Shown: in pieces, positions 18,308-27,307 of the stretch
How the letters are laid out: the number at the start of each line of letters is the position of its first letter
How positions within the stretch are numbered: the stretch's first letter is position 1
DNA from: Phycisphaeraceae bacterium
GTDB lineage: Bacteria > Planctomycetota > Phycisphaerae > Phycisphaerales > UBA1924
Assembly: GCA_019454185.1 (NCBI GenBank)
Contig: CP075368.1
Location: 2,769,649-2,833,648 of the forward strand
Length of the DNA: 64,000 bases
Direction: 5' to 3'
Program-made: the position numbers and the translations under genes
The notes under the pieces: model-generated
What the model saw: only the letters and a program-made list of their open reading frames with translations
Databases searched by the model: none
What the model was told of the DNA's origin: nothing

Positions 18308-18793
18308 ATGGCGATGCGTCTCGGGGACTTGCTCGTGCGTCAGGGCGTGCTGACCGAATCACAACGCGATGAGATCCTGAACTTCCAGGCCACGCACAAA
18401 CGCCCCTTCGGCGAACTCGCCGAAACGCTCTTCGGCGTGCCCCCGGAAGCCGTTGAACAGGCCTGGGCCATGCAGTACGCGATGCTCGCAGAATCCGTCG
18501 ATCCACGCGGCACACAGGTCGAGAGCAACTCGCTTGATCTCATCTCGCGCAGGCAGGCGTGGCAGTTCAAGGTCCTCCCCCTCGGCATCAACCGGGGCGA
18601 GGTCCGCATCTGCACCACACAAGAACACCTCGCACGCGCCCTGAGGTTCGTGGGCTGGCGCGTCACTGCACCGTGCCACTTCGTCCTCGCGCAGGCAGAT
18701 CACCTCGGCGAGGCCCTCATGCGCCACTACCCGATCACCGGATTCACGGCCGAACTCGTCCACGCCAGAGGACTCGCCGGCCCGCGCCAGTAA
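18308..18793 (+). CDS. Orphan GspE/MshE N-terminal-domain protein
   Basis: A 161-residue protein built like the N-terminal domain of type II secretion/type IV pilus ATPases (MshEN-type). It opens LGDLLVRQGVLTESQRDEIL, continues with the FGELAETLFGV helix and the KVLPLGINRGEVRICTTQ strand pair, and ends without any ATPase domain. Isolated MshEN domains can bind c-di-GMP, but the diagnostic motif is not clear here. ATG 18308 has CGGAGG at 18296-18301. No secretion genes adjoin it. Confidence 0.6.
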   Translation: MAMRLGDLLVRQGVLTESQRDEILNFQATHKRPFGELAETLFGVPPEAVEQAWAMQYAMLAESVDPRGTQVESNSLDLISRRQAWQFKVLPLGINRGEVRICTTQEHLARALRFVGWRVTAPCHFVLAQADHLGEALMRHYPITGFTAELVHARGLAGPRQ

Positions 18794-18815
18794 CGCCTCA
18801 CCCCGGCACACACGC

Positions 18816-19565
18816 TCACCAAAGGTCGTCGCGCTCGTACCCCGTCTTCACAAGCACGTCGGCGAACTTCTCCTTGAACGCCCGCTCGACCCGCGGCGTG
18901 AAGTGGTTCCGCCAGTCGCCGCGCACGCCCTTGCGGTGGTGCGCGCTCACGTCCTCCTCGCCGCGCTGCCTCCCCGACACCGACTGAAAGCTCCTGTCGC
19001 TCACGATCTGCTTCAATCGCTCGGTCTCGACCTCGATCCCGCAGCACCGCAGCAGACGATCGAACTGACCCATCTCGTCCTCGAGCAACTCCTCGTACCG
19101 AACCATCAGATCGCACGCGCCCAGCCAAGAGAGCTGGATCGACGAGTGCCCCTGCAACCCCGCAAACTCCCTGTCGCCCGCGATCAGGTACAGCAGCCCA
19201 TCCTCCATCGACTTCGCCCGCAGCTCCTCGCGGATCTGCGCGATCCGCGTCCCCGGAATGTCCTGGTGCGAGACCTTCATGCTGTAATACCACGACACCA
19301 GCGCATCGCGCAGATCCCGGATCACAACCACACGAACCTGAGGCGCCGACCTCGACGCCTCGCACGTCTCGAAGACCTGACGCTTCATGTAGACCGGCGA
19401 ATAGATCGCGCCCTGCTGCAACGGACGCTCCAGCACGTGCGCGTTCTTCGGCAACGTCTCCACCAGACGCCCCGGGCACGCGTCCTCGAACACGCTCCGG
19501 ACCCACTGCGAGCCCGCCTTCCAGTGCGTGAAGTGGAACACCGTTGGAAACACCTTCTGACCCAT
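18816..19565 (-). CDS. Sulfotransferase-domain protein
   Basis: A 249-residue protein of the PAPS-dependent sulfotransferase fold. The N-terminal strand and loop VFHFTHWKAGSQWVRSVFE corresponds to the 5'-phosphosulfate loop. VVIRDLRDALVSWYYSM is the 3'-phosphate-binding RDxRDxxxS motif. LMVRYEELLED and the C-terminal KGVRGDWRNHFTP (KG-x-GxW-x-xxF) are typical of this fold. The acceptor is unknown; exopolysaccharide or glycan decoration is likely. The frame is open upstream, but ATG 19565 starts just before the conserved strand. Confidence 0.85.
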   Translation of the reverse strand: MGQKVFPTVFHFTHWKAGSQWVRSVFEDACPGRLVETLPKNAHVLERPLQQGAIYSPVYMKRQVFETCEASRSAPQVRVVVIRDLRDALVSWYYSMKVSHQDIPGTRIAQIREELRAKSMEDGLLYLIAGDREFAGLQGHSSIQLSWLGACDLMVRYEELLEDEMGQFDRLLRCCGIEVETERLKQIVSDRSFQSVSGRQRGEEDVSAHHRKGVRGDWRNHFTPRVERAFKEKFADVLVKTGYERDDLW

Positions 19566-19659
19566 GTCGCTCCTCGATACCGGTTCACTCACATGATCGC
19601 GAGCCGATACTAGAACGCCCATCGCCCCAACGCGCGGCACCTCACGCGGGCACGCCCGC

Positions 19660-22071
19660 TCAACGCGCCTCCCCGACGAGAAACTCGCCCGGACGAAGCT
19701 CGACCACGATCTCGCCCCCTTCACGCCCCCCCTCACGCACCACCTCGCGCGACCAGTGCGCCTCACGACCCGCGAACGGATCGCGCAGCCGCAGCGTTCT
19801 CGCCCGCGCTCCAGGTCCCATCTCCTCGGGACGCGTCGCGCGATCAGCGGACCCGCTCGGCGCGACAACCTCAACACGCGTCGTACTCCCCCCGTTCCGC
19901 CTCGCCGAGACAATCCACCCTCCCTCGGCCCTCAGCCCATCGAACGACACATCCCCCCACGTCTCACTCACCGCAGGGAAGATCCTGACGATCTCCGAGC
20001 CGGGCACACCCACCACGCCGTGCGACTGCAGCAGCATCTGGTGGATCGCCTCCATCGCGAGGAAGTTCCCCTCCAGTGTGAACGGCCGATACGTGAAATT
20101 CGACAGCCCGCTCTTCGTCTGATCGCCGTTCAGGTGAAACCCGTTGGGACCCGTGAACGCCAGGTACTTCGTCAGATAGTCCAGCGCCTCCTCGGCGCGC
20201 CCCGCTCGCGCGAACATGCACGCCGCCCACGAGAACGAGTACCCCGTCCACCAGTCCGTCCCCATCGCCTTCAACTGATCGAGCGTGGCATTGATCGCCG
20301 CGCGATCGGCATCGCTCCCCTCGATCGAAAGTGTCCCGAGCGGGTGGATCGCCATCGCGTGGCTGAAGTGCCGATGGCTCTGCGAGTACGTCTCTCGCGC
20401 ATCGAACATCAATCCCGTCTTCTCATCGATGTGCAGGGGCTCCATCGCCCCGAGCGCATCACCCCACTTCGCCGCCACCTCCGCCTCACCCGCAACCTCC
20501 GCCATCTCCTTCAGGGCCGCAAAGAGCCAGCGCATCAGCGAAAGGTCGTAGTTCGAGTTCGGGACGAGCCACGCCTGGTACGAGTTGTCGTGGATCTCCG
20601 GGCTGCTCGAAAGAGGCAGCTTCAGGTGCCCGTGTACGTCCTTCGACATCAACCCGAGAAGCCCGTTCCCGATCGCCGCACAGAATGGGTACGCCAGATT
20701 CAACATCCGCGTCTCGTCTCCCGAGTACTTCCAGTCCAAGTAGAACGACTGCGCGATCCACGCCGAGTGCGTCGGGCTGAGCGAGTGCTGCCCCCACCCG
20801 CCCATCGGCTGCCCCTTGATCGTCATCACACCCGGAATCAGCGCCGGCTCGTGGCGCACATCGGCATACCGATCGTCCCGCGACGGCAGGGCGTAGAACG
20901 ACCGCGCGAAACTCTGATACTCAGGAAGCAACTCGATATTGAAGTTGATCCAGCTCCATCCTTGATAGATCAGCCCCGCGGCGTGGTACGCCAGGTACGT
21001 CATCTGCGTGTTCAGGTCATTGTGGTAATCCCCCTTCCACGGAGGCAACCCGCCCTCATCCGCCGTCCACACGCCCTGCAGCGGCATCGGCGGCTGGTCT
21101 CCGAGAGATCCGGCGATGTACAAGTGCGTGCAGAGGTCGTAGTGCAACTGAAGGCGTGCGTCCGGGATCGCGACCCGCGGCTTCGGGAACTTGCGCGTGC
21201 GGTGAAGAGCCAGCATCGCCCTCATGTTCGGCTGTGACAGCTGTGATTGAGTGACCTCCGACGATCCTGCGAAGTGGCCGTTCATCACGCTGTCGTGGGC
21301 GGCGACGCCAATCGCGAGCGGATAATCCACATCCGATGGCTTGGAGTTCAGACCCACCAGCAAGGGCGTTACGAACACGGTGTATTGGAGCGCTCCAAGC
21401 GTCGATTGAGTGAACCATCGACGAAACTCTTGTGACTCATGCACCGCATCGGGATACCCGAGCAACTTCGTGCCCTCGGGGCTTCGGAGCGCGTACGTTG
21501 ACCCGGCTGGCAGCGTGTTGACTAACAGGCAAGACCCGACCCGTGCGGGCAGGATGTCCAGAGTTGTTTCCGAATGGTCGCGAGAGTCGATCATGCGAAC
21601 CGTCGCGACCCCGTCGTCAAGCGTCAGCCAGAAGCCACCGATGCTCACACCTTCCGGCAGCGTGATCTCCACCCGCCCCGCCGGCAGCTTCGTCGGATAG
21701 GGGATCGTGTCATACGGCACATCGAACAGCTCCTGGTGCCGCGTGTGGTTCTTCGCCTCCTTCAGCGCGATCATGTTCGCGTATGTCCACTCCGGCGACG
21801 CGAACACCTCCGGCAATCTCGTGTCCCACAGGTCCGCGCGATCCAGCGAGATGCGGATCGTCCGCCCCTCGCCCCACACCAGCGCGCCGACCAGCCCGTT
21901 CCCGATCGGCAGCCCCTCGTCCCAGCGCGTGATGGCGCCGTCGATGCGCAGGACCGACCCGCCCGTCTCGGGCGTCACACCAGCCTGCTCTCTCTGCTGA
22001 GCCGCGCCGACCACCGAAACCAACGCACACACGACCGACGCGCACGCCACCGGGACGAAGTGTTGTCTCAT
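19660..22071 (-). CDS. Secreted GH95-like alpha-L-fucosidase/galactosidase
   Basis: An 803-residue exported glycoside hydrolase. Its signal peptide (VACASVVCALVSVVGAA) is followed by an N-terminal beta domain containing WDEGLPIGNGLVGALVWG, the GH95 opening signature. The (alpha/alpha)6 domain has LQGVWTADEGG and DYHNDLNTQMTYLAY (the Asn pair region), SSSPEIHDN (candidate acid Glu), HRHFSHAM, and GYSFSWAACMFARAG. A C-terminal beta domain ends the chain. It would release terminal fucose or galactose from plant or algal polysaccharides. Residues about 144-294 are encoded with markedly different, AT-richer codons than the rest. Confidence 0.82.
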   Translation of the reverse strand: MRQHFVPVACASVVCALVSVVGAAQQREQAGVTPETGGSVLRIDGAITRWDEGLPIGNGLVGALVWGEGRTIRISLDRADLWDTRLPEVFASPEWTYANMIALKEAKNHTRHQELFDVPYDTIPYPTKLPAGRVEITLPEGVSIGGFWLTLDDGVATVRMIDSRDHSETTLDILPARVGSCLLVNTLPAGSTYALRSPEGTKLLGYPDAVHESQEFRRWFTQSTLGALQYTVFVTPLLVGLNSKPSDVDYPLAIGVAAHDSVMNGHFAGSSEVTQSQLSQPNMRAMLALHRTRKFPKPRVAIPDARLQLHYDLCTHLYIAGSLGDQPPMPLQGVWTADEGGLPPWKGDYHNDLNTQMTYLAYHAAGLIYQGWSWINFNIELLPEYQSFARSFYALPSRDDRYADVRHEPALIPGVMTIKGQPMGGWGQHSLSPTHSAWIAQSFYLDWKYSGDETRMLNLAYPFCAAIGNGLLGLMSKDVHGHLKLPLSSSPEIHDNSYQAWLVPNSNYDLSLMRWLFAALKEMAEVAGEAEVAAKWGDALGAMEPLHIDEKTGLMFDARETYSQSHRHFSHAMAIHPLGTLSIEGSDADRAAINATLDQLKAMGTDWWTGYSFSWAACMFARAGRAEEALDYLTKYLAFTGPNGFHLNGDQTKSGLSNFTYRPFTLEGNFLAMEAIHQMLLQSHGVVGVPGSEIVRIFPAVSETWGDVSFDGLRAEGGWIVSARRNGGSTTRVEVVAPSGSADRATRPEEMGPGARARTLRLRDPFAGREAHWSREVVREGGREGGEIVVELRPGEFLVGEAR

Positions 22072-22089
22072 CCCACCAGCGTACCGCGC

Positions 22090-23751
22090 TCAGCACCCGC
22101 TGCCGAACGCGTCGATGAAATCCAGAAAGTCCACAATGTCAACGATCGTGTCCCCGTTCAGATCGGGCTCGCCGAACGAGCCGCACGGCGACGGCTGTCC
22201 GTTGCACGCCCCGAAGTCGTCCATGAAATCGAGGAAATCGAGAATATCGACCTCTCCATTCCCGTCATAGTCCGAGGCGCACACCACACCCTCAATCAGA
22301 CGCAGCGCGATCGGCGATCCGGGCGCCGTGAACGTGCCGGATGCGCCGCGTGAGATCGACGGAAGCCCCGAGAACCCGAGATTGATCGCCCCCCAGTACA
22401 CGCTCGGCTCGTTCGCAACCACGCGCACCCAGTACCGCCCCTGCTCCAGATTCGCTCGCAGCGGCGCACCGACCCAGTTCTCCAGGTTCGTGTTGAAGAG
22501 GAAGTTCATGCCATCCACTTGCCCCATCACAATCGACTCATCCGCACGCGTCCCCGTTCCGTTGTCAGGGTGGATCAGGACTCGCGCCCCAAACCCGCTC
22601 CCGTTCACAGACGTAAAGCCATCCATCTCGATCCGCCCGATCCTCCACCCTCCCGGCGGCACATCAAACGGCTGGAACACCTCCCACGCGCTCCCCGGCA
22701 CACCGAGCGATCTCCCCGTCGAACTCGCCGCGTTCGACCCCTGATCCAGCAGCACCACCCGCGCCGCGCACGGATCGACCGCCTGACACGCATCCGGCAC
22801 ACCGTTGTTGTCGCAATCCGGCTCACCGTTCGCGATGTCGATGTCGTCCGCGATCCCGTTCCCGTTGCAGTCGCTCAACGCCTGCACCGGCGCGCCCGTG
22901 CTGAGCGCAAGCCCCGAGGGCGAGCGGTCGTCGACCGACGAGAAGATCACCGACCTGTTCGACCCGTCAAGATCCGAGCGGAAGACAACGTCCGCCAGAT
23001 CGTCCGCGTAATACAGCGAGTTGTTCGGCGCATCGACAAGCAGCACGATGAACCCGCTCGACTGCCCGAACGTCGGCGACGCATCATCAATGATCGTGAA
23101 GCCCGACCCGTCAAGATCGATCCGCGCCAGGAAGTCGCTGTTGGTGTTCGAGTCCAGCCAATACAGGTGACGATTGGCGACGTCCAGCCCGATCGACCGC
23201 ACCGTGCTCCCGCCCGTGAAGAGCGACTTGAAGTTCCCGCCGTTCAGATCCATCCGCAGGATCTCGCCGTAGTACCCGACATACACGTGCCCGTTGGTCG
23301 CATCCACAAACGGATCCCCCGCCGGATACCCCGGCTGGTTCCCCGTGAAGATCGTCACCATCCCGCTCCCATCCGCATTCACGCGCCGGACGGTCTGGTC
23401 CGTCGCGAAATAGATCCGGCCCGTCGCATCGCGCGAGATTGTCCGCGCGAACCCCGGCACCCCAACCACCGTCGAAAGCCCCGTGCCGTTCACGTTCGCA
23501 CCCACGATCTTGCTCGACCCCGCCGAGTCCATCCACAGCAACCGCCCCGTCCCCACGTCGTAGTCCAGCCCGATCGGCAGCCAGAACGAAGCCGGAATCG
23601 AGAACAGCGTCCGCGCGTTCGTCCCATCCGTCCCGACCGCGCTCATCTGCGCGTCGTTGAACTTGTACTCGCTGATGAACAGGTCAGTCTGGCCGGACGC
23701 CGGAACCGCCACGCACGCGGCCATCGCCGCAAACACCATCGCACGCTTCAT
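22090..23751 (-). CDS. Secreted YWTD-type beta-propeller protein with C-terminal dockerin-like repeats
   Basis: A 553-residue exported protein. The signal peptide is followed by about six LDL-receptor YWTD-like blades (for example YDVGTGRLLWMDSAGSSKI and VANRHLYWLDSN). A Cys-containing calcium-binding thrombospondin-type stretch (DCNGNGIADDIDIANGE) comes next, then a jelly-roll-like region. The C-terminal pair of EF-hand dockerin repeats (DYDGNGEVDILDFLDF and DLNGDTIVDIVDFLDF) ends in Gly-Cys. This C-terminus matches the GC-type dockerin tail of Phycisphaerae secreted proteins, probably a surface-sorting signal. Confidence 0.78.
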   Translation of the reverse strand: MKRAMVFAAMAACVAVPASGQTDLFISEYKFNDAQMSAVGTDGTNARTLFSIPASFWLPIGLDYDVGTGRLLWMDSAGSSKIVGANVNGTGLSTVVGVPGFARTISRDATGRIYFATDQTVRRVNADGSGMVTIFTGNQPGYPAGDPFVDATNGHVYVGYYGEILRMDLNGGNFKSLFTGGSTVRSIGLDVANRHLYWLDSNTNSDFLARIDLDGSGFTIIDDASPTFGQSSGFIVLLVDAPNNSLYYADDLADVVFRSDLDGSNRSVIFSSVDDRSPSGLALSTGAPVQALSDCNGNGIADDIDIANGEPDCDNNGVPDACQAVDPCAARVVLLDQGSNAASSTGRSLGVPGSAWEVFQPFDVPPGGWRIGRIEMDGFTSVNGSGFGARVLIHPDNGTGTRADESIVMGQVDGMNFLFNTNLENWVGAPLRANLEQGRYWVRVVANEPSVYWGAINLGFSGLPSISRGASGTFTAPGSPIALRLIEGVVCASDYDGNGEVDILDFLDFMDDFGACNGQPSPCGSFGEPDLNGDTIVDIVDFLDFIDAFGSGC

Positions 23752-23915
23752 CGCTCTCTCCGCGCCCCTCCGGGCGTCACTCGCTCACGGACACGCCGCA
23801 CCGAGCCCTCCCCGCCACACACCACCCCATCCACGTCCTGAACATAGCACACGTTCCATCAAACCGGAAGATCAATCGCACCACCATCCACCCGGGTAAC
23901 AGTCACGAAACCGTG

Positions 23916-23956
23916 TGTTAGCGATTCCTAACAACACTCCAGTGAAGCGGTATCAT
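23916..23956 (+). promoter_or_regulatory. Candidate promoter with palindrome over the -35 region
   Basis: CTAACA (23928-23933) and TATCAT (23951-23956) are spaced by exactly 17 bases. The -35 is also the right arm of an inverted repeat (TGTTAG at 23916-23921, 6-nt gap, CTAACA). The small membrane-protein gene starts 52 bases downstream. The arrangement suggests repressor- or activator-controlled expression; the sequence does not identify the regulator. Confidence 0.42.
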
Positions 23957-24007
23957 GATCTGAGCGAGCCCTGCGCCCCACCCCGTTCTCTGCCACCGGA
24001 GCAACCC

Positions 24008-24415
24008 ATGAACGCCATCGCCGTGCGTCCCGAGACTCTCGCCCGACGCCCCATCGCCCTCCCCATCCTCCGATGGGCCGCACGCCTCGCCTCACTCGCC
24101 AGCATCGGAACACTCGCCCTCTTCATCCTCGGCGAGCTCGGAAACCCAAAGCCCCTGGAATGGGCCGCGCTCGCCCTCTTCCCCTTCGGCGTGATGGGCG
24201 GCATGCTCTTCGCCTGGCACCGATCGCTGTCCGGCGGCCTCTTCGCACTCGCCGCGCTCGGCGCGTTCTACGCCCTCGCACTCATCACGCGAGGCAACAT
24301 CCCCGGCGGTCCGTGGTTCCTGATCTTCACGTCCCCCGCAATCCTCTTCGTCATCGTCGGCGCGCTCGAGCATCGGGCAAGACCCGTCTCGCACCGCCAC
24401 TCAACGTCGGAGTGA
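24008..24415 (+). CDS. Small four-helix membrane protein of unknown function
   Basis: A 135-residue protein with four hydrophobic helices (starting SLASIGTLALFILGEL, LEWAALALFPFGVMGG, LFALAALGAFYALALI, and PWFLIFTSPAILFVIVG) and a short basic C-terminal tail. It resembles the small uncharacterised integral membrane proteins (DUF7670-like) found across bacteria; I make no functional claim. ATG 24008 places the first helix near residue 25. Confidence 0.6.
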   Translation: MNAIAVRPETLARRPIALPILRWAARLASLASIGTLALFILGELGNPKPLEWAALALFPFGVMGGMLFAWHRSLSGGLFALAALGAFYALALITRGNIPGGPWFLIFTSPAILFVIVGALEHRARPVSHRHSTSE

Positions 24416-24460
24416 ACCGCTCAAAGCCCGCAGCAGACCGCGCCCGACTCTGATGCGCTC

Positions 24461-25312
24461 TTACCTGTCGTCGCTCGCACGCGCGTGAGGACTCTCGGGC
24501 AGGGGCTCATCGGTCTGCACGATCTCGACCCGCTGATTCGCCCTGTCCTTCTCTCGATCAAAGGTCTTCGGCACGACGCGGTCCGTCTCGCCCAGCGACG
24601 AGACGCGGATGTTGTCCCACGAAACGCCGTTCTCAACCAGCACCTGCGCCACCGCGTACGCCCGGTCGAACGCCAGCTGCCGCGCCGCACGCGTGTTCCT
24701 CATCGCCTCGAAGGGCGAGACATGCCCGCGCACATCAACGATCCAGCGATGGTCACGCAGGCCAACCGCCGCAGATGCGATCACCTCCCTCGCATCGACC
24801 GAGATCGTCGCCGAGCCGTCATCAAAGGGGACCCGCGCCGTCACGCGGTTGTAATCCGTCGGCCGGATCGCCTGGAGATTCGGGTGGTCTCCATGCGGAC
24901 CCGGCTGATTCGTCGAGCCCTCGAACCTGTCTCGGATCCGCTTCCGCAGCCACGCCTCGCTCGGATCGCTCCCGAACGGATCGATCTTGTTGTTGAACCC
25001 CTCCCGCACGCTGATCACAAAGTCCGCGTGCCGCGCCTGCATCATCTCCTCGTGATTGTCCTTCTCGCTCGGTTCGCCCCCCTGCACCGCTGTCGCCTTC
25101 GGACCCATGTTCATCGCCAGCAGAATCACGAAGAAACCCATGATCAGCATGACCATGTCCGCGAACGAGATCAGCCACTCCGGCGCACCCTCGTGCCCCT
25201 CTTCGTGGCCGCCCCCGCCCGGACCATGGCCGTGCCCGCCCCCGCCGTGCGAGCCACCCCCGTGGGAGCCCCCGCCCTCGTGCCCGTGCTTGTCTTTCTC
25301 ATGGTCGGACAT
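24461..25312 (-). CDS. motB: Flagellar motor stator protein MotB
   Basis: A 283-residue stator subunit that anchors the motor to peptidoglycan. The TM helix WLISFADMVMLIMGFFVILLAM carries the proton-conducting Asp (about residue 52). The C-terminal OmpA-type peptidoglycan-binding domain ends in SSLGETDRVV...NQRVEIV. The N-terminal 40 residues are unusually rich in His and Gly (about 11 His). The gene follows motA after 27 bases on the minus strand, and flgM lies upstream, so this is a flagellar motility cluster. Confidence 0.93.
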   Translation of the reverse strand: MSDHEKDKHGHEGGGSHGGGSHGGGGHGHGPGGGGHEEGHEGAPEWLISFADMVMLIMGFFVILLAMNMGPKATAVQGGEPSEKDNHEEMMQARHADFVISVREGFNNKIDPFGSDPSEAWLRKRIRDRFEGSTNQPGPHGDHPNLQAIRPTDYNRVTARVPFDDGSATISVDAREVIASAAVGLRDHRWIVDVRGHVSPFEAMRNTRAARQLAFDRAYAVAQVLVENGVSWDNIRVSSLGETDRVVPKTFDREKDRANQRVEIVQTDEPLPESPHARASDDR

Positions 25313-25339
25313 CGTGCGATCCCGTCTCCCGGCGCGTCA

Positions 25340-26122
25340 TCACGCCGCGATGTTCAGCTTGCTCCGTGCTGCCGCTGGGATGAACGCCAGCACCTTCGAC
25401 TGCGTCACGCGCGGATTGTCCCCCGCCTGGATCGACAGGATCGATTGCAGCATCATCTCGCGATTGAGGATCTCCTCGCTCGAACGCAGCGACAGCTTGT
25501 CCCCCATCGGCCCCGCCACCGCGTTCGCAAGGATCGTCCCGTACATCGTCGCAACGACGGCCACCGCCAGCATGTAACCAAGCTGCCCGATGTCCGCGCT
25601 CGCAAGGCCGCCGAACATGCCGACCTGACCGATCAGCGTCGCCACAAGCCCGTATCCCGGCGCGTACAGCTTGATCAGATCAAAGAACTTCTTGCCCGCC
25701 TTGTGGCGATCCTGCATTGCCACAATCTCCATCCGCAGCAGCTGCTCGATATTGCCCGGGTCCACCCCGTCGATCGCCATCTTCAGCCCCTGCGCCATGA
25801 AGGGGTCCTTCACGTTCGCCATCTCGGACTCGAGCGCGAGAATCCCATCCCGACGCGCACGCTCCGAAAGACGAGAGATCAGCATCACAAGCTCCGACAT
25901 CGGCATCGACTTGTGAAACAAAAACCGCTTCACATACCCGGGGATCTGCTTGATCCGGTCCATCGGCAAAGCCATAAAGATGACCGAGATCGTCCCCCCG
26001 AAGACCATGATCAGGCCCTTCTCGGAGTAGAACATCCCCCAGTTGCCGTGCGAGGCCATGTAGCCCACCAGCCCACAGCAGAGCACGCCCAGAATACTGC
26101 CGATGACGCTGGACTTATCCAT
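25340..26122 (-). CDS. motA: Flagellar motor stator protein MotA
   Basis: A 260-residue inner-membrane proton-channel subunit (MotA/TolQ/ExbB family). Four TM segments are visible: VIGSILGVLCCGLVGYMA, LIMVFGGTISVIFMALP, and the C-terminal pair around APGYGLVATLIGQVGMF and LGYMLAVAVVATMYGTILAN. The cytoplasmic loop contains LISRLSERARRDGILALE, where MotA has its FliG-contacting charged residues. ATG 26122 is the MotA-like start; the longer upstream frame lacks the conserved N-terminus. Confidence 0.94.
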   Translation of the reverse strand: MDKSSVIGSILGVLCCGLVGYMASHGNWGMFYSEKGLIMVFGGTISVIFMALPMDRIKQIPGYVKRFLFHKSMPMSELVMLISRLSERARRDGILALESEMANVKDPFMAQGLKMAIDGVDPGNIEQLLRMEIVAMQDRHKAGKKFFDLIKLYAPGYGLVATLIGQVGMFGGLASADIGQLGYMLAVAVVATMYGTILANAVAGPMGDKLSLRSSEEILNREMMLQSILSIQAGDNPRVTQSKVLAFIPAAARSKLNIAA

Positions 26123-26694
26123 GGACCTGCCACCCGATCTGACGCTCTGCGTCCGTGCGGCGTCGGGGCTACCCGCCTCCGACCACTCAACTCGTGTTCT
26201 CGGATCGGCACACCCAACCCACCCGTCAAGCCCGAACACCCCCGCACGACTCCCAAAGGTGGGACTGGGAGGAGACCCGTCCGAGAACTCGGCCCACACT
26301 CCCCCTCCTCCAGCCGCGCAACACACAACAACGCACCCCAAAAACGAACCCCGCCGGGGACAAACCCGGCGGGCGTTCTTGGGAAGAAGAACCGAGGACT
26401 GTGTGGCGGGCTTCCGCTCGCCGTGGCTTGCTCGAGTGGCGACTCTCTCTCCGAACCTCTCGCTCCGGCACCTCTCTCGCTGAAACGCCGGGATCTCTCC
26501 TGCCCCTCGCGGGGCTCCTCATCGCGGCTGGTCTCTCAGGTCAGCACACGCCCGGGTGATCGCTCACATGCTCCAACGCTCCGTACCTTGCTCTCCGGCT
26601 CGCCGGCCGTCGGTTTCTATCCCTCTCTCAATCCATGACGTTGATCCGGAACGCGGCACACACTTCCAAGGCCGCTCCGGAGGACACACGCCGC
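26123..26694. other. flgM-motA intergenic region with minus-strand terminator
   Basis: 572 bases without a supported gene. It holds a strong minus-strand terminator near 26350, which would end the flgM transcript. Nearer motA there is a GCCGATCC (minus strand, about 26202-26209) that resembles the -10 of flagellar sigma-28 promoters, but the matching -35 is poor. Several open frames here are GC-driven and lack ribosome binding sites. Confidence 0.45.
26338..26373 (-). terminator. Rho-independent terminator on the minus strand (flgM)
   Basis: A 9-bp stem (26350-26358 with 26365-26373, arms CCCGCCGGG/CCCGGCGGG) with a 6-nt loop. Read on the minus strand it is followed by TTCGTTTTT, a good T-tract. 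It therefore terminates minus-strand transcription and separates flgM from motA. Confidence 0.78.
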
Positions 26695-26988
26695 TTACAA
26701 ACCGCTCTCGACGTCGTCGAGCATCGCCTCGATCGCAACATCAAGCTTCTCGTCCGTCTCATACGTTCCCGCCTCGATCTGCGCACGAACCTGATCCACC
26801 AGGTCCTGCCGGATCTCCGGCAGCCCACGAAGACGCGCAAGAAGACGCGACGCCTCCGAGAGTTCCAACTGGTCCTCGCCGCGCTGCACGGGCGCAGCCG
26901 CAGGACGCTCCGGGGCTATCTCACGCGGCTCGGCCCTTCCGACCGAGCCGACGCCAGAAGACCCACTCACTGATGAGATGTTCATCAT
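26695..26988 (-). CDS. flgM: Anti-sigma-28 factor FlgM
   Basis: A 97-residue FlgM-family protein that holds flagellar sigma-28 inactive until hook completion. The C-terminal half has LSEASRLLARLRGLPEIRQD then AQIEAGTYETDEKLDVAIE, the diagnostic FlgM pattern; the N-terminal half is disordered. ATG 26988 (MMN) has GGAG about 9 bases upstream. The frame is open to 27165, but that extension looks non-coding. The location next to motAB supports the flagellar assignment. Confidence 0.85.
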   Translation of the reverse strand: MMNISSVSGSSGVGSVGRAEPREIAPERPAAAPVQRGEDQLELSEASRLLARLRGLPEIRQDLVDQVRAQIEAGTYETDEKLDVAIEAMLDDVESGL

Positions 26989-27307
26989 GTCCATACACTC
27001 CATGGCCAACTCGGGGTGAACCCGAACGACCAAACGACTCGTACCGCCACCACGCGGCACGCCCCACATGCCCCGGCTTGACGCTCGCCGAGACATGCTT
27101 TCCCTACACCCAAGAGATCGACGCCCCGGCAACAAACCCTTGAGATTCTGGCGGCTTATGCTCAAGTCGCCTAACCCGATGAAAGAACGAGGTTTGCAAG
27201 TGATAACTCACCGACGGACCACCGATGTTTTTCTCACTCGGGACACACACATTTCCTCTCGCGCAATCGCTGCCGAAAGCCGCACACCCCTCCAGGTTGG
27301 TAGGTTC
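26989..27307. other. Divergent region between flgM and the SPOR-like gene
   Basis: 319 bases, divergently flanked. The portion at 27130-27260 is noticeably AT-richer than its surroundings and is the likely promoter area for both directions. No hexamer pair was convincing enough to annotate, and a sigma-54 check (GG-N10-GC) failed on spacing. Confidence 0.4.

Noticed and set aside
26195..26225. A sigma-28 flagellar promoter for motA
   Set aside because: The GCCGATCC part fits the -10, but the -35 (TAAA-type) is absent at the right distance, so I did not annotate it.
24485..26638. A 717-codon open frame antisense to motAB
   Set aside because: The minus strand carries textbook MotA and MotB. 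The plus product is Arg/His/Pro-rich noise.
26103..26640. Possible plus-strand genes between motA and flgM
   Set aside because: No ribosome binding site, low-complexity products, and a minus-strand terminator in the middle.
27140..27200. A sigma-54 promoter near the SPOR-like gene (TGGC...GC)
   Set aside because: The GG and GC are 8 bases apart rather than the required 10.
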